From positions 1 to 64,000 of the forward strand of contig NZ_ATWH01000006.1 in the NCBI RefSeq assembly GCF_000421145.1: a stretch of DNA of 64,000 bases, given 5' to 3'. Position numbers and translations under genes: made by a program. Below are positions 52,776 to 61,832 of this stretch, one piece after another. Position 1 is the first letter of the stretch. Every line of letters begins with the position of its first letter. The DNA is from Glaciibacter superstes DSM 21135. GTDB lineage: Bacteria; Actinomycetota; Actinomycetes; Actinomycetales; Microbacteriaceae. The notes beneath the pieces are model-generated. The model was not told the DNA's origin. It was given only the letters and a program-made list of their open reading frames with translations, and made no database searches.

Positions 52776-54001
52776 CCGATCAGCTCGCCCGGGTGGCCGA
52801 GGCGCCACATCGGTCCGGGGTCTGACACCGATGAATCGAGGACCAGCGGAACGCTGACGGTGCCGTCGCCGACCGCAAAATCAACCGAACCCACTGTGTC
52901 GCCGTCCTCGGCGAGCTGCACATCCCTGACCACGGCGGTTCCGGTGATGCTGGTGTCAGACCAGACCAGGGCGGATGCCGCCTCCGCTGTCACGGCGTCG
53001 ACTTCCGTGCCCCACATCGTGGTGTAGCTCCCGTACGAAACGCCGGCCGCGGTCAGCGGCACCTCGTGGAAACCGGGCTTCACGCTTTCGATCACCGCCG
53101 CGATCGCGTCATTCAGTGCCGGGTGGGTGTCACCGCCGAGCATGACTCCGACCAGGGTGATGGTCTGTTCGCCGACCATGAAATCGGTGGAGAAGAGTAG
53201 GCACGCTCCCGCCTCGTCTGTGGTTCCGGTCTTGATGCCGTCGACGCCGTGCTGGCCGAGCAGCTTGTTGGTGTTGTTGATAGTGCCGATGGTCGGCAGC
53301 TCGGCCGACGGCAGCGCGACGATCGAGGAGACCACGGGATCGGCAAGCACCAGCTTGCCCAGCTCGACAAGGTCTGCCGGCGTACTGACGCTCCCAGGCG
53401 ACAGTCCGCTGCTGTCGACGACGACGGTACCGATGAGCCCCTGCGCCTGGAGCCAGGCCGTTGCCGCGGCCAGATAGGCGTCCATCGAGCCGTAGGCCCA
53501 GATGGCGAGCGAGTGACTGTAGTTGTTTGCCGATGGCAGCAGCATCGCCGTCAGTGCTTCACGCTCGGTGAGGACCATGCCGGAGACAACCGGTGCAACG
53601 GATCCGTCCTCCGCGAGGGCGTCGTAGTAGTAACCGACATCCGCGTCAGTGAAGGAGATCTCCGGGCCGGCTTCGTCGGCCGCCAGCGGCTTGGCTTCGA
53701 GGATGACGAGGGTCGTCACCATCTTGGTGATGCTGGCGATGGGCACGGCATTCTGCTCGCCCGTGGACGCCAAAACCCCGGGGAACCCCACGGCACCGAC
53801 CGCCGTTGCCCCGAATCCGGGCCAGGCCGGTTGTGTCGCCGGCTGCGTCAGCGCTGCGGGTTGGGTGAGAACGGCTGCCGTGACGGGAATGGGTGCGAGG
53901 GTGGTGGCGAGCACATACGCGAGCCCGGCCAGAAACACGGTGAGAGTGCTGAAGACGGTGATTCGTCGCCGGCGGTACATCTGGCGTCGGGTCAGCGGCA
54001 T
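52772..54001 (-). CDS. D-alanyl-D-alanine carboxypeptidase (PBP5/DacC-like)
   Basis: This 409-residue protein has a membrane or signal helix near the N-terminus (ITVFSTLTVFLAGLAYVLA) after a basic start. A Gln/Pro/Ala-rich linker with repeats LTQPA follows, then the penicillin-binding motifs: SxxK in VPIASITKMVTT, SxN in LLPSANNYSHS and KTG in DGIKTGTTDEAG. A C-terminal beta domain completes it. The enzyme trims peptidoglycan pentapeptides outside the membrane. TAGAAT lies six bases before ATG 54001. Confidence 0.93.
   Translation of the reverse strand: MPLTRRQMYRRRRITVFSTLTVFLAGLAYVLATTLAPIPVTAAVLTQPAALTQPATQPAWPGFGATAVGAVGFPGVLASTGEQNAVPIASITKMVTTLVILEAKPLAADEAGPEISFTDADVGYYYDALAEDGSVAPVVSGMVLTEREALTAMLLPSANNYSHSLAIWAYGSMDAYLAAATAWLQAQGLIGTVVVDSSGLSPGSVSTPADLVELGKLVLADPVVSSIVALPSAELPTIGTINNTNKLLGQHGVDGIKTGTTDEAGACLLFSTDFMVGEQTITLVGVMLGGDTHPALNDAIAAVIESVKPGFHEVPLTAAGVSYGSYTTMWGTEVDAVTAEAASALVWSDTSITGTAVVRDVQLAEDGDTVGSVDFAVGDGTVSVPLVLDSSVSDPGPMWRLGHPGELIG
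53825..53869 (-). repeat. short repeats LTQPA in the DD-carboxypeptidase linker
   Basis: The linker reads LTQPA-A-LTQPA-TQPA and is encoded by imperfect repeats of about 15-18 bp. Synonymous differences between the copies suggest an older expansion. Confidence 0.6.
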
Positions 54002-54007
54002 CCGTCG

Positions 54008-54013
54008 ATTCTA
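54008..54013 (-). promoter_or_regulatory. -10 hexamer of a leaderless promoter (DD-carboxypeptidase)
   Basis: TAGAAT on the minus strand is six bases before ATG 54001. The sequence from hexamer to start codon is almost the same as that at 25614-25628. Confidence 0.5.
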
Positions 54014-54055
54014 CCCAAATAGCACTGGGAGGAAGCATCCCAACACCCGAACGCG

Positions 54056-54865
54056 TCAGCCGGTGCGCACGGCATACAGCGCGACCGCGCTCGCCGACGC
54101 GACGTTCAGCGAGTCCACGCCGCGACGCATCGGGATCGTGACGACGGTGTCGGCGTGGGCGATGGCACGCGCGCTCAGCCCATCGCCTTCCGCACCGAGA
54201 ATCAGCGCGAGTCGTTCAGGAACGGTGCGGGCAAACTCGTCCAGAGATACGGCCTGTTCCGCCAGCGCAAGGGCCGCGAGGTGAAAACCGGCGGCATGCA
54301 ATTCGGGCACTGCGTCATCCCACTCCCCCAGCCGCGTCCACGGGACCTGGAGCACCGTGCCCATGCTCACCCGCACACTGCGGCGATAGAGCGGGTCGGC
54401 GCAGCGCGGCGTGATCAACACGGCATCGGCCCCGAGACCGGCGACGGAGCGGAAGATGGCCCCAACATTGGTGTGGTCGACGATGTCTTCGAGGATGACG
54501 ATGCGCCTGGCACCCCTGATGATGTCGGCCACCGGTGCAAGTACCGGCCGATGCATTGCCGCCAGCGCACCCCGGTGCAGGTTGTAGCCGGTCAACTGCT
54601 CAAGCAGCGCGGCGTCACCGACGAAGACAGGCAGGTCAGGCCAGTCCGCCAGGAGCGGAAGGATGCCGGCGAGCCACTGCTCCTGGAGCAGAACGGAACG
54701 CGGCCGGTGGCCGGCTGCGAGAGCACGGCCGATGACCTTGGCCGACTCGGCGATGTACAGCCCGCCTGCCGGTTCGCTGACCCGCCGCAGCGCAACGTCC
54801 GTCAATCGTGAATAGTCCTCGAGACCCGGGACGCCGAGGTCGGTGACCTGAGTGATCTGTGCCAT
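54056..54865 (-). CDS. SpoU/TrmH-family RNA 2'-O-methyltransferase
   Basis: This 269-residue protein has an N-terminal substrate-binding domain (LYIAESAKVIGRALAAGHRP) and a SPOUT knot domain with the three motifs: RRIVILEDIVDHTNVGAIFR, ERLALILGAEGDGLS and VTIPMRRGVDSLNVASASAV. It methylates ribose in rRNA or tRNA; the target is unknown. AAAGGGG is about eight bases before ATG 54865. An upstream in-frame ATG (54901) is weaker. The gene is divergent from the sirtuin gene. Confidence 0.93.
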   Translation of the reverse strand: MAQITQVTDLGVPGLEDYSRLTDVALRRVSEPAGGLYIAESAKVIGRALAAGHRPRSVLLQEQWLAGILPLLADWPDLPVFVGDAALLEQLTGYNLHRGALAAMHRPVLAPVADIIRGARRIVILEDIVDHTNVGAIFRSVAGLGADAVLITPRCADPLYRRSVRVSMGTVLQVPWTRLGEWDDAVPELHAAGFHLAALALAEQAVSLDEFARTVPERLALILGAEGDGLSARAIAHADTVVTIPMRRGVDSLNVASASAVALYAVRTG

Positions 54866-54978
54866 CGGTGTGCCCCTTTCGAGCGCTGCCTGCTCCAGCA
54901 TGTCAGCGTCGTAAACAATCGGGGAATCCGCGGTGTTTAGACTCAGGGGCAAGAACACGTGCGACGGACGGAGAACGG

Positions 54979-55902
54979 ATGACGGTCGAGTCGGCTGAAC
55001 AGGCGAGCCACGAGACGCCGTCGACCACACAGACCTTGTCGGCCACTCCGACCCTGTCGAAAACACGGGCCTCAGGTCTGCCTGCCGGCACCGAACAGGC
55101 GCTCGACGCGATCGCGGCCCTCATGCGCGGCAAGGAGGTCGCCGTTCTCACCGGTGCCGGAGTCAGCACCGACTCCGGCATCCCCGACTATCGCGGGGAG
55201 GGGGCGCCGCGCCGCGCCCCGATGACCTTCCAGACGTTTGTGGGCGATGAGCGAGCTCGCAAGCGTTACTGGGCCGGAAGCCACCTGGGCTGGAAGGTCT
55301 TCCGCGCGGCCGAACCGAACCTGGGTCACCGTTCCCTGGCAACCCTCGAAGACGCCGGCCTGATCAACGGAATCGTGACCCAGAACGTCGACGGTTTGCA
55401 CACCAGGGCGGGCTCCAAGCGGGTCGTCGAGCTCCACGGGTCGATGGACCGCGTGGTGTGTCTGGTCTGCGGCCAGGCGTATGGTCGCGACAGCATCTCG
55501 CAACGCCTGGAGGCCCTCAATCCCATTTTTGCTGCGCCGGACTCGATCTCCGTCAACCCCGATGGTGACGTCGACGTGGCAGAAATCGACGATTTCACGA
55601 TTCCCGACTGCACGGTGTGCGGTGGGATGCTCAAGCCGAACGTGGTCTTCTTCGGCGAATTTGTGCCGACGGAACGGTTCGCGCAGGCGCTGGCCCTGGT
55701 CTCGGCCGCCGACGTGTTCCTGGTCGCCGGTTCGTCGCTCGCGGTGAACTCCGGCATCCGTCTCGTCGAGACCGCCAGGCGGGCAGGCTCCCCGATCATC
55801 GTGATCAACCGCGGCCTGACCAAGGGCGACGGGCGTGCGCTGGTTAAACTGGATGCTGGCACGTCTGAGAGCCTTGCCGAACTCGCAGCCCGCCTCGGCT
55901 GA
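54979..55902 (+). CDS. Sir2-family NAD-dependent protein deacylase
   Basis: This 307-residue sirtuin has VLTGAGVSTDSGIPDYRG for NAD binding, VTQNVDGLHTRAG, the catalytic His in VELHGSMDRVV, and a four-Cys zinc site (CLVCG and CTVCGG). FFGEFVPTERF and VAGSSLAVNSG also match. It removes acyl groups from lysines. The N-terminal 35 residues are a Ser/Thr-rich extension with an 18-bp duplication (TLSATP, TLSKTR). ATG 54979 follows GGAGAACGG. The phosphatase gene lies 40 bp downstream on the same strand. Confidence 0.94.
   Translation: MTVESAEQASHETPSTTQTLSATPTLSKTRASGLPAGTEQALDAIAALMRGKEVAVLTGAGVSTDSGIPDYRGEGAPRRAPMTFQTFVGDERARKRYWAGSHLGWKVFRAAEPNLGHRSLATLEDAGLINGIVTQNVDGLHTRAGSKRVVELHGSMDRVVCLVCGQAYGRDSISQRLEALNPIFAAPDSISVNPDGDVDVAEIDDFTIPDCTVCGGMLKPNVVFFGEFVPTERFAQALALVSAADVFLVAGSSLAVNSGIRLVETARRAGSPIIVINRGLTKGDGRALVKLDAGTSESLAELAARLG
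55033..55068 (+). repeat. 18-bp imperfect duplication in the sirtuin N-terminus
   Basis: ACCTTGTCG at 55033 and ACCCTGTCG at 55051 begin two 18-bp units encoding TLSATP and TLSKTR. Confidence 0.55.
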
Positions 55903-55942
55903 GCACCTCATCGACCACAACAACGACGGGAAAGACCATCGA

Positions 55943-56542
55943 ATGACCAGCTTCTCGATTGTTCGCCACGGCCAGACCGACTGGAATCTGCACAAACGCA
56001 TCCAGGGCAGCACTGACATCCCTCTCAACTCCACCGGGCGCGCAGAGGCGGCGGAGACCGGTGTGCGTCTTCGGGACCGGCACTGGGACAGAATCGTGAC
56101 CAGCCCTCTGCAAAGGGCCGACGAGACAGCCAGGATCATCGCCGGCGAACTGGGTTTGCCGGTGCCAGAGCACATCGATCCGCTCACTGAGCGTCACCAC
56201 GGCCAGATCGAGGGGCTGACCTTCACGGAGCGCCAGGAGCGTTACCCCGACGGTGTCACCGTGCCAGGTCTCGAGACGCGGCAGGACGTCCTCGACCGGG
56301 TCTTGCCCGCGCTTGCCCGCCTTGCAGAGGCGCATGACGGCGAGTCTCTGCTGGTCGTGACCCACGGCGGAGTCATCGGAACCCTGATCCGTCACGCCAC
56401 CGATGGTGAGCATCCGCGCAGGGACGAACTGATTGCCAACGGGTCCGTTCATGAGTTCGACTGGGAAGACGAAGAACTGGTCCTCCGTCACTTCGACGCC
56501 ACCGTTCGCTCCGTCGAAGAGATCTTCCACATTCCCACCTGA
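55943..56542 (+). CDS. histidine phosphatase family protein
   Basis: This 199-residue protein has the phosphoglycerate-mutase-like core: SIVRHGQTDWNLHKRIQGST with the phospho-His, VTSPLQRADETARII, ERHHGQIEGLTF with the acid, and LVVTHGGVIGTL with the second His. It dephosphorylates small metabolites or acts like a broad phosphatase. GGGAAAG lies about eleven bases before ATG 55943. It probably shares a transcript with the sirtuin gene. Confidence 0.92.
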   Translation: MTSFSIVRHGQTDWNLHKRIQGSTDIPLNSTGRAEAAETGVRLRDRHWDRIVTSPLQRADETARIIAGELGLPVPEHIDPLTERHHGQIEGLTFTERQERYPDGVTVPGLETRQDVLDRVLPALARLAEAHDGESLLVVTHGGVIGTLIRHATDGEHPRRDELIANGSVHEFDWEDEELVLRHFDATVRSVEEIFHIPT

Positions 56543-56588
56543 CCGGCACGCTCAGCGATGGGAATCCAGCGACGCTAATCCAGCGATC

Positions 56589-57689
56589 TCAGCGGGAGCG
56601 TCGCCCGGTTCTGGGCGCATCGGTCGGCGAGGGAACCTCGGTCAATAGGCTGAGGAGCTTCCGCGCAGACTCCCGCCAGGTGAACCGGGCGGACTGCCTC
56701 AGCGAGAGCGCCGATCGGGTTGCCCACTCTCCGGCGGCCCTGAGCCCGAGTACGGCTGCCGTCAGCGCGTCTGCGTCATCTGCCGGAAAATATACCGCCG
56801 CATCCCCGCCGATCTCACGGAAGATCGGGATGTCACTGACCACGACAGGGATACCGATGCTCATCGCTTCGACCAGGGGGATGCCGAATCCCTCATCATG
56901 TGACGCGCTCACGAGCGCGGTCGCAGACGACAGCACCGCAGAGTATTCCGCGTCGCTCGCCCCGTTGTGGAACACCAGACTGGCCTGCGGCGCGAGCGCG
57001 GTGAGCCTGTCCTGCTCCTGCCTGGAGACCCGGCTCATCAGATGCAGCTCGTAACCGGGAAGGTCTGAGACGGCTCGCACAAGCGTGTCGACGTTCTTGT
57101 ACGGCATGAACGAGCCCATGTAGACCAGGCGTGCCGACTCAGGAGCACGGCGCTCGGCGACCGGCTCCCGCACCGGGTCTGCGGCATTGGGAATCACGCT
57201 GACCGGCCGGTCTGTGAGGTGGTGCTCCTCGATGAGACCCTTCGTCGTCTCCGACACCGTGACCACCCCGTCTGCCCGGTTCAGCAACATCCGTTGCGGC
57301 CACCATGACAGGTGATACAGCCGCCAGAGCAGCCGAATCGGCGCCGCCAGGTCGCGCGGTGGCGTGCGGTGGCGATAGTAGATCAGGTCATGCACGGTCA
57401 GGATGAGCCGATACTTCCGTCCCCAGGACCCCATGGTCTGCATCGGAGTGAACACAACGTCCGGCTTCAACCGATTCACGGTTCGGGCGACGAGCGGCTC
57501 GCGAATGCTGGTTGGTGCACTCACCAGCTGCCAGGGAAGAGCGGGGAGGAGGTCGAGCTGGCGGTGGTCGCTGATCAGCATGGTCACCGGGTGCAGCCGC
57601 CCGAGTTCCGTGACGAGTCCTGCGGTGTACCGGCTGATGCCGTCGTGGCGGTCGAATCGGGTGTACCTGCAGTCGAAGACGATCCTCAT
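56589..57689 (-). CDS. glycosyltransferase family 4-type enzyme
   Basis: This 366-residue GT-B glycosyltransferase has an N-terminal acceptor domain (FDCRYTRFDRHDGISRYTAG) and a C-terminal nucleotide-sugar domain with RLVYMGSFMPYKNVDTLVRA and the E-x7-E motif in SASHDEGFGIPLVEAMSIGI. It may act in cell-wall or exopolysaccharide synthesis or in mannose-containing glycolipids. It overlaps the stop of the upstream hydrolase by 4 bp (ATGA), so both are coupled. No signal peptide is present; it should act at the inner membrane face. Confidence 0.9.
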   Translation of the reverse strand: MRIVFDCRYTRFDRHDGISRYTAGLVTELGRLHPVTMLISDHRQLDLLPALPWQLVSAPTSIREPLVARTVNRLKPDVVFTPMQTMGSWGRKYRLILTVHDLIYYRHRTPPRDLAAPIRLLWRLYHLSWWPQRMLLNRADGVVTVSETTKGLIEEHHLTDRPVSVIPNAADPVREPVAERRAPESARLVYMGSFMPYKNVDTLVRAVSDLPGYELHLMSRVSRQEQDRLTALAPQASLVFHNGASDAEYSAVLSSATALVSASHDEGFGIPLVEAMSIGIPVVVSDIPIFREIGGDAAVYFPADDADALTAAVLGLRAAGEWATRSALSLRQSARFTWRESARKLLSLLTEVPSPTDAPRTGRRSR

Positions 57690-58630
57690 ACGGTCTCTTC
57701 CGGATCGAGCTCTTCCGAATCGAGGAACGCACGAATTGCCGCTGCCGCTTCCTGCGGCTTCTCGTAGTGGATCAGATGCCCGACATCCGGTATCACCCGC
57801 AGCGTCGCATCCGGGAACTGCGTCTGGAGACGATGCTGCGCGGCAATCGGTGTGATGTCGTCATTCTCTGCAGCGATCAGGAGTGTGCGTGGCAACACGC
57901 CGGCCGCGAACTCGCTCACATCGTTGCCGACGGATGCCCTGAACGCCTCAAGCACCACCCGGCGGTCGGAGAAAGCCGAGAAGTACCGGTCGTGCTGGTC
58001 GTGGATCCAGCGCCGAAGCGAACGGTCGCGTGTCTTTGCCATCGTCACGCTCATGGCCCGCACAATCAACCGGTTGCGAAGTAGGGCGAAGCCGAGGCGC
58101 TCAGGAAGTTTCGCACCAGCCCAGTAGTAGAAGATGGCGAGCCTGGTCAGGATGCCGCGGGCTCCTGACAACGCAGGTGCTGCGATCGGGTTCACCAGGA
58201 TGACGTCGTCGGCGTCAAGACCGGCGGCAACCGACGCAGCGACGACGATCGATCCGAAGGAATGGCCGAGGATCACCACCCGGCCGCTCAGGTTCAACTC
58301 CTGCACGAAGGCGCTGAGCCACCGGCTGTACCCGTCGATGTCGTGCCGAACACCGTCCAGCGGTTCGGAGTCGCCAAAGCCGGGCAGGTCTGGGGAGATA
58401 ATCCGCATTCCTGCGAGCTGCGCAACGACGGGCTCAAGGCCGTGGTGATCTCCACGGAAGCCGTGCACCATGACAACCACCGGGCCGTCGACGTTCTCGC
58501 CGTACTCCCAATACCGAGTACGCGTGCCGAGTACCGTCACCGTGTGCGCCCCGACGGGGATACGTGCGAGCTGCTCACCGTACGGCGAAGGCACGGATCT
58601 CACAGCGAGGGCGGGAGTTGGAGCAGTCAT
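57686..58630 (-). CDS. alpha/beta hydrolase
   Basis: This 314-residue protein has MVHGFRGDHHGLEPVV (oxyanion loop), the nucleophile elbow ILGHSFGSIVVA, the acid in AAENDDITPI and the catalytic His in IPDVGHLIHYEKP. A helical lid of about 70 residues rich in Arg lies between them. The substrate is unknown. ATG 58630 has TAAACT seven bases upstream, whereas the GTG one codon earlier has less suitable spacing. It is translationally coupled to the downstream glycosyltransferase. Confidence 0.9.
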   Translation of the reverse strand: MTAPTPALAVRSVPSPYGEQLARIPVGAHTVTVLGTRTRYWEYGENVDGPVVVMVHGFRGDHHGLEPVVAQLAGMRIISPDLPGFGDSEPLDGVRHDIDGYSRWLSAFVQELNLSGRVVILGHSFGSIVVAASVAAGLDADDVILVNPIAAPALSGARGILTRLAIFYYWAGAKLPERLGFALLRNRLIVRAMSVTMAKTRDRSLRRWIHDQHDRYFSAFSDRRVVLEAFRASVGNDVSEFAAGVLPRTLLIAAENDDITPIAAQHRLQTQFPDATLRVIPDVGHLIHYEKPQEAAAAIRAFLDSEELDPEETV

Positions 58631-58637
58631 CACCTCA

Positions 58638-58643
58638 AGTTTA
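58638..58643 (-). promoter_or_regulatory. -10 hexamer of a leaderless promoter (hydrolase-glycosyltransferase operon)
   Basis: TAAACT on the minus strand is seven bases before ATG 58630. Confidence 0.5.
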
Positions 58644-58749
58644 GGCGAGCACGATCTCGCGGACTGGACAGTTGCGGTGCGTCGCGACCTAGACTCTTTC
58701 TCATGGTCTTCGCCACGAGTGCGCCCGTCTCTGGGTCGGAAGGAACGCT

Positions 58750-60447
58750 GTGAGCTTCACCGCCCCCATCCAGCTGCCCGGTCTCACGCTCGACCCCCGC
58801 TGGTACCGGAGAGCCGTCTTCTACGAGGTGATGGTCCGGTCGTTCGTCGACAGCAACGCAGACGGTTCAGGCGACCTGTCCGGTCTGGTGTCCAAACTCG
58901 ACTACCTGCAGTGGCTGGGCGTCGACGCGCTCTGGATTCCGCCGTTCTTCACGTCGCCACTCCGAGACGGTGGCTACGACGTCGCCGACTACCGTTCGAT
59001 ACTGCCGGACTTCGGCACCCTCGACGAGTTCAAAGACCTGGTCACCAAGGCGCATGAGCGCAACATGCGCGTCATCATCGATCTCCCGTTGAATCACACC
59101 TCTGACCAGCACGAGTGGTTCCAGCAGTCCAGGGAAGACCCGGAGGGTCCGTACGGCGACTTCTATGTCTGGAGCGATTCAGACGAGAAATATCCGAACG
59201 TGCGCATCATCTTCACCGACTACGAGGAGTCGAACTGGGCGTTCGACCCGGTGCGCAGGCAGTTCTTCTTCCACCGTTTCTTCTCCCACCAGCCCGATCT
59301 CAACTTCGACCACCCCGAGGTCCACGACGCGGTGTTCGAGATCGTGCGATTCTGGCTCGACATGGGCGTTGACGGCTTCCGCCTGGATGCGATCCCCTAC
59401 CTGTACGAGTCTGAAGAGGGCAACGGAGAGGGTGAGCCGCCCACCCACGAGTTCATCAAGAAATTGCGCGCCATGGTGGACCGCGACTACCCAGGTCGCG
59501 TGATCATCGCCGAGGCAAACCAGTGGCCGCGAGAGGTTGCCGCGTTCTTCGGGACCGAGGACGAGCCGGAGTGCCACATGGCGTTCGATTTTCCGGTGAT
59601 GCCACGCATCTTCTACTCGCTTCGTTCCCAGCAGGCCAGCGAACTGGTCCGCGTCCTGTCGGAGACGACCGATATTCCAGATGGAGCCGGTTGGGGTGTC
59701 TTCCTGCGCAACCATGACGAGCTCACGCTGGAGATGGTCAGCGAAGAGTACCGCCAGGCCATGTATGGCTGGTACGCCTACGATCCGCGCATGCGCGCAA
59801 ACATTGGTATTCGGAGGCGGCTGGCACCACTCCTCGACAACTCGCGAGCCGAGCTGGAACTTGCCCACGCCCTGCTCTTTGCCCTGCCGGGGAGCCCGTT
59901 CCTGTACTACGGGGACGAGATCGGGATGGGAGACAACATCTGGTTGCCCGATCGCGACAGCTCTCGCACTCCGATGCAGTGGACGCCGGATCGGAACGCC
60001 GGTTTCTCCGATGCCGATCCGGGCAAACTTTACCTCCCCGTCGTGCAGTCGCTGGTCTACAACTACACGCAGACCAACGTCGAGTCCCAACTTGCCCAGT
60101 CTGGCTCGCTGCTGCACTGGGTGCGCAATGTGATCCATGTACGCAAGGCGCACCCGACCTTCGGGCTCGGCGCAATCCGCGTACTGACGACAAACCACGA
60201 ATCGGTGCTGGCCTTCACGCGGGAATACCAGGGTTCAGGATCCCAGTTCGGCGACCAGCCGGAGACGGTGCTCTGCGTGTTCAGTTTCGCGCACAACCCG
60301 GTTGCGTTCCGCATCGAGGACGTCGAGATGGCAGGCACCAGGCTCTACGACCTGTTCGGCGGTGCAGTCTTCCCGAGTTTCGACGATGAGGGCGGCCTGA
60401 CCCTGACCCTGGGCGCCCAGAGTTTTTACTGGCTGCACTGCGGCTGA
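58750..60447 (+). CDS. treS: trehalose synthase / maltose alpha-D-glucosyltransferase TreS
   Basis: This 565-residue GH13 enzyme interconverts maltose and trehalose. The four GH13 regions are visible: IIDLPLNHTSDQ, GFRLDAIPYLYE with the nucleophile Asp, VIIAEANQWP with the acid/base Glu, and FLRNHDELTLEM. The N-terminus WYRRAVFYEVMVRSFVDSNA is typical of TreS. No fused maltokinase domain (Pep2) is seen. GTG 58750 has GGAAGGAA about six bases upstream. Together with glgA and glgC further right it points to the TreS-linked alpha-glucan route (inference). Confidence 0.95.
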   Translation: MSFTAPIQLPGLTLDPRWYRRAVFYEVMVRSFVDSNADGSGDLSGLVSKLDYLQWLGVDALWIPPFFTSPLRDGGYDVADYRSILPDFGTLDEFKDLVTKAHERNMRVIIDLPLNHTSDQHEWFQQSREDPEGPYGDFYVWSDSDEKYPNVRIIFTDYEESNWAFDPVRRQFFFHRFFSHQPDLNFDHPEVHDAVFEIVRFWLDMGVDGFRLDAIPYLYESEEGNGEGEPPTHEFIKKLRAMVDRDYPGRVIIAEANQWPREVAAFFGTEDEPECHMAFDFPVMPRIFYSLRSQQASELVRVLSETTDIPDGAGWGVFLRNHDELTLEMVSEEYRQAMYGWYAYDPRMRANIGIRRRLAPLLDNSRAELELAHALLFALPGSPFLYYGDEIGMGDNIWLPDRDSSRTPMQWTPDRNAGFSDADPGKLYLPVVQSLVYNYTQTNVESQLAQSGSLLHWVRNVIHVRKAHPTFGLGAIRVLTTNHESVLAFTREYQGSGSQFGDQPETVLCVFSFAHNPVAFRIEDVEMAGTRLYDLFGGAVFPSFDDEGGLTLTLGAQSFYWLHCG

Positions 60448-60563
60448 TTTTGGCACTGCGGTTTGCTCGTGCCGCGGTGGCTGGTCCAGCGGCTCAGGAT
60501 CCCTTTCGGCATCAACGCCGCACTTCACGGCGCGGCACCGGCGGCCGTGTCGGTGGCCGGTCA

Positions 60564-60569
60564 TACGCT
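60564..60569 (+). promoter_or_regulatory. -10 hexamer of a leaderless promoter (exonuclease)
   Basis: TACGCT is six bases before ATG 60576 and supports that start over the frame opening at 60450. Confidence 0.5.
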
Positions 60570-60575
60570 GACGAC

Positions 60576-61262
60576 ATGAGCAACTGGAGCGAACAACTCG
60601 CCGTCTTCGACCTGGAGACCACCGGCATCGATGTCGAGACCAGCCGCATCGTCTCGGCTACCGTCGCGGTACTGGGGGTCGGTGACATTGTTCATGAACG
60701 GGCCGACTGGCTTCTGAATCCCGGAATCCCGATTCCCCTCGGCGCGAGCAATGTCCACGGCATCACGACGGAACATGCCCTTCAGAACGGTCGTGCCGCC
60801 GCAGACGGCGTTTCCGAGATCGTGGAGGCACTCCGGGTCCACCTCACCGGCGGACTCCCCCTGGTGGCGTACAACGCCCCGTACGACCTCACCCTGCTCA
60901 ACCGGGAGGCCATGAGGCACGGTATCCCTCCGCTGGTGTCCCCGTCTCCCGTGATCGATCCCCTGGTGATCGACAAGGCGGTCGACCGCTACCGCAAGGG
61001 CAAGCGCACGCTCGAAGTGACGAGCGCCTTCTACGGCGTTGTCCTCGAGGGAGCCCACGACTCCGGGGCCGACGCGATCGCGGCCGGCCGGGTCGCACAG
61101 GCCATCGCGCTTCGCCACGCTGGTCTCCTGCCGTCGACGGTTGAAGAACTGCACGCGATTCAGATCGAGTGGAGCAGGCAACAGGCGGTGAGTTTCCAGG
61201 AATACATGCGTCGCTCACGTGACCCGGGCTTCGTTGCCGCGATCGGGTGGCCGGAGCGCTGA
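60576..61262 (+). CDS. DnaQ-like (DEDDh) 3'-5' exonuclease
   Basis: This 228-residue protein has the RNase T/DnaQ exonuclease fold. ExoI is AVFDLETTGIDVE (Asp, Glu), ExoII is PLVAYNAPYDLTLL (Asp), and ExoIII is LEGAHDSGADAIAAGRVA (His, Asp). Such stand-alone DEDDh exonucleases proofread or trim DNA or RNA ends; actinobacterial members are usually annotated as DNA polymerase III epsilon-like. The C-terminus is a short Arg-rich helix. It is a single-gene unit with a leaderless promoter. Confidence 0.92.
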   Translation: MSNWSEQLAVFDLETTGIDVETSRIVSATVAVLGVGDIVHERADWLLNPGIPIPLGASNVHGITTEHALQNGRAAADGVSEIVEALRVHLTGGLPLVAYNAPYDLTLLNREAMRHGIPPLVSPSPVIDPLVIDKAVDRYRKGKRTLEVTSAFYGVVLEGAHDSGADAIAAGRVAQAIALRHAGLLPSTVEELHAIQIEWSRQQAVSFQEYMRRSRDPGFVAAIGWPER

Positions 61263-61350
61263 CCGCGCACCCTGCTTCCACGGTCCGTGGATGTCGACGT
61301 CAGTGGCGGTGTGAGACCGTGACGGTGAGCGACATCCTGACGGCTGACGA

Positions 61351-61384
61351 CAGAGGGCGACCAGCCGAAGCTGGTCGCCCTCTG
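61351..61384. terminator. bidirectional intrinsic terminator
   Basis: A perfect 15-bp stem (CAGAGGGCGACCAGC and complement) with the tetraloop CGAA separates the exonuclease gene from the convergent L31 gene. Confidence 0.88.
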
Positions 61385-61401
61385 AACAGGTTGCTGTGTG
61401 G

Positions 61402-61653
61402 CTACTTGCCGAAGCCCTTGTAACGCGAGTTGAACTTCTCGACGCGGCCGGCGGAGTCCATGATGCGCTGCTTGCCCGTGTAGAACGGGTGCGATTCAGA
61501 CGAGATCTCCACGTCGATCACGGGATAGGTTGTGCCGTCTTCCCACTCGATGGTCTTGGAACTGGACACCGTCGAACGGGTCAGGAACGTCGCACCCGAC
61601 GCGAGGTCGCGGAAGACCACGGGAGCGTATTCGGGGTGAATGTCAGACTTCAT
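61402..61653 (-). CDS. rpmE2: 50S ribosomal protein L31 type B
   Basis: This 83-residue protein matches the zinc-free (C-) form of L31: [50 protein letters not shown] and [10 protein letters not shown]. The CxxC pair of the zinc-binding form is missing. In actinobacteria the C- paralogue is usually induced by zinc starvation through Zur. I did not find a clear Zur box in the 179-bp leader. AAGGAAG is about five bases before the ATG. Confidence 0.96.
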   Translation of the reverse strand: MKSDIHPEYAPVVFRDLASGATFLTRSTVSSSKTIEWEDGTTYPVIDVEISSESHPFYTGKQRIMDSAGRVEKFNSRYKGFGK

Positions 61654-61832
61654 GAAGACTTCCTTGTTGTTCTGCGTGAGTGGGCATCCGAATCGATGCG
61701 CACTGCCATGGGTTCATACGGGAATTGGTGAGATCTGTTCCGCAATAGAGCGGCAGAAAAACCGGCGACCATGAGGGCCAGCTACCGAGTTTAGCAGAAG
61801 ACGGCGGATTCCCCGACCGGGTCGTCGTCGTG

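Noticed and set aside
61654-61832. Zur box upstream of the L31 type B gene
   Set aside because: I looked for an AT-rich palindrome such as TGAAAATGATTTTCA and saw none good enough to report.
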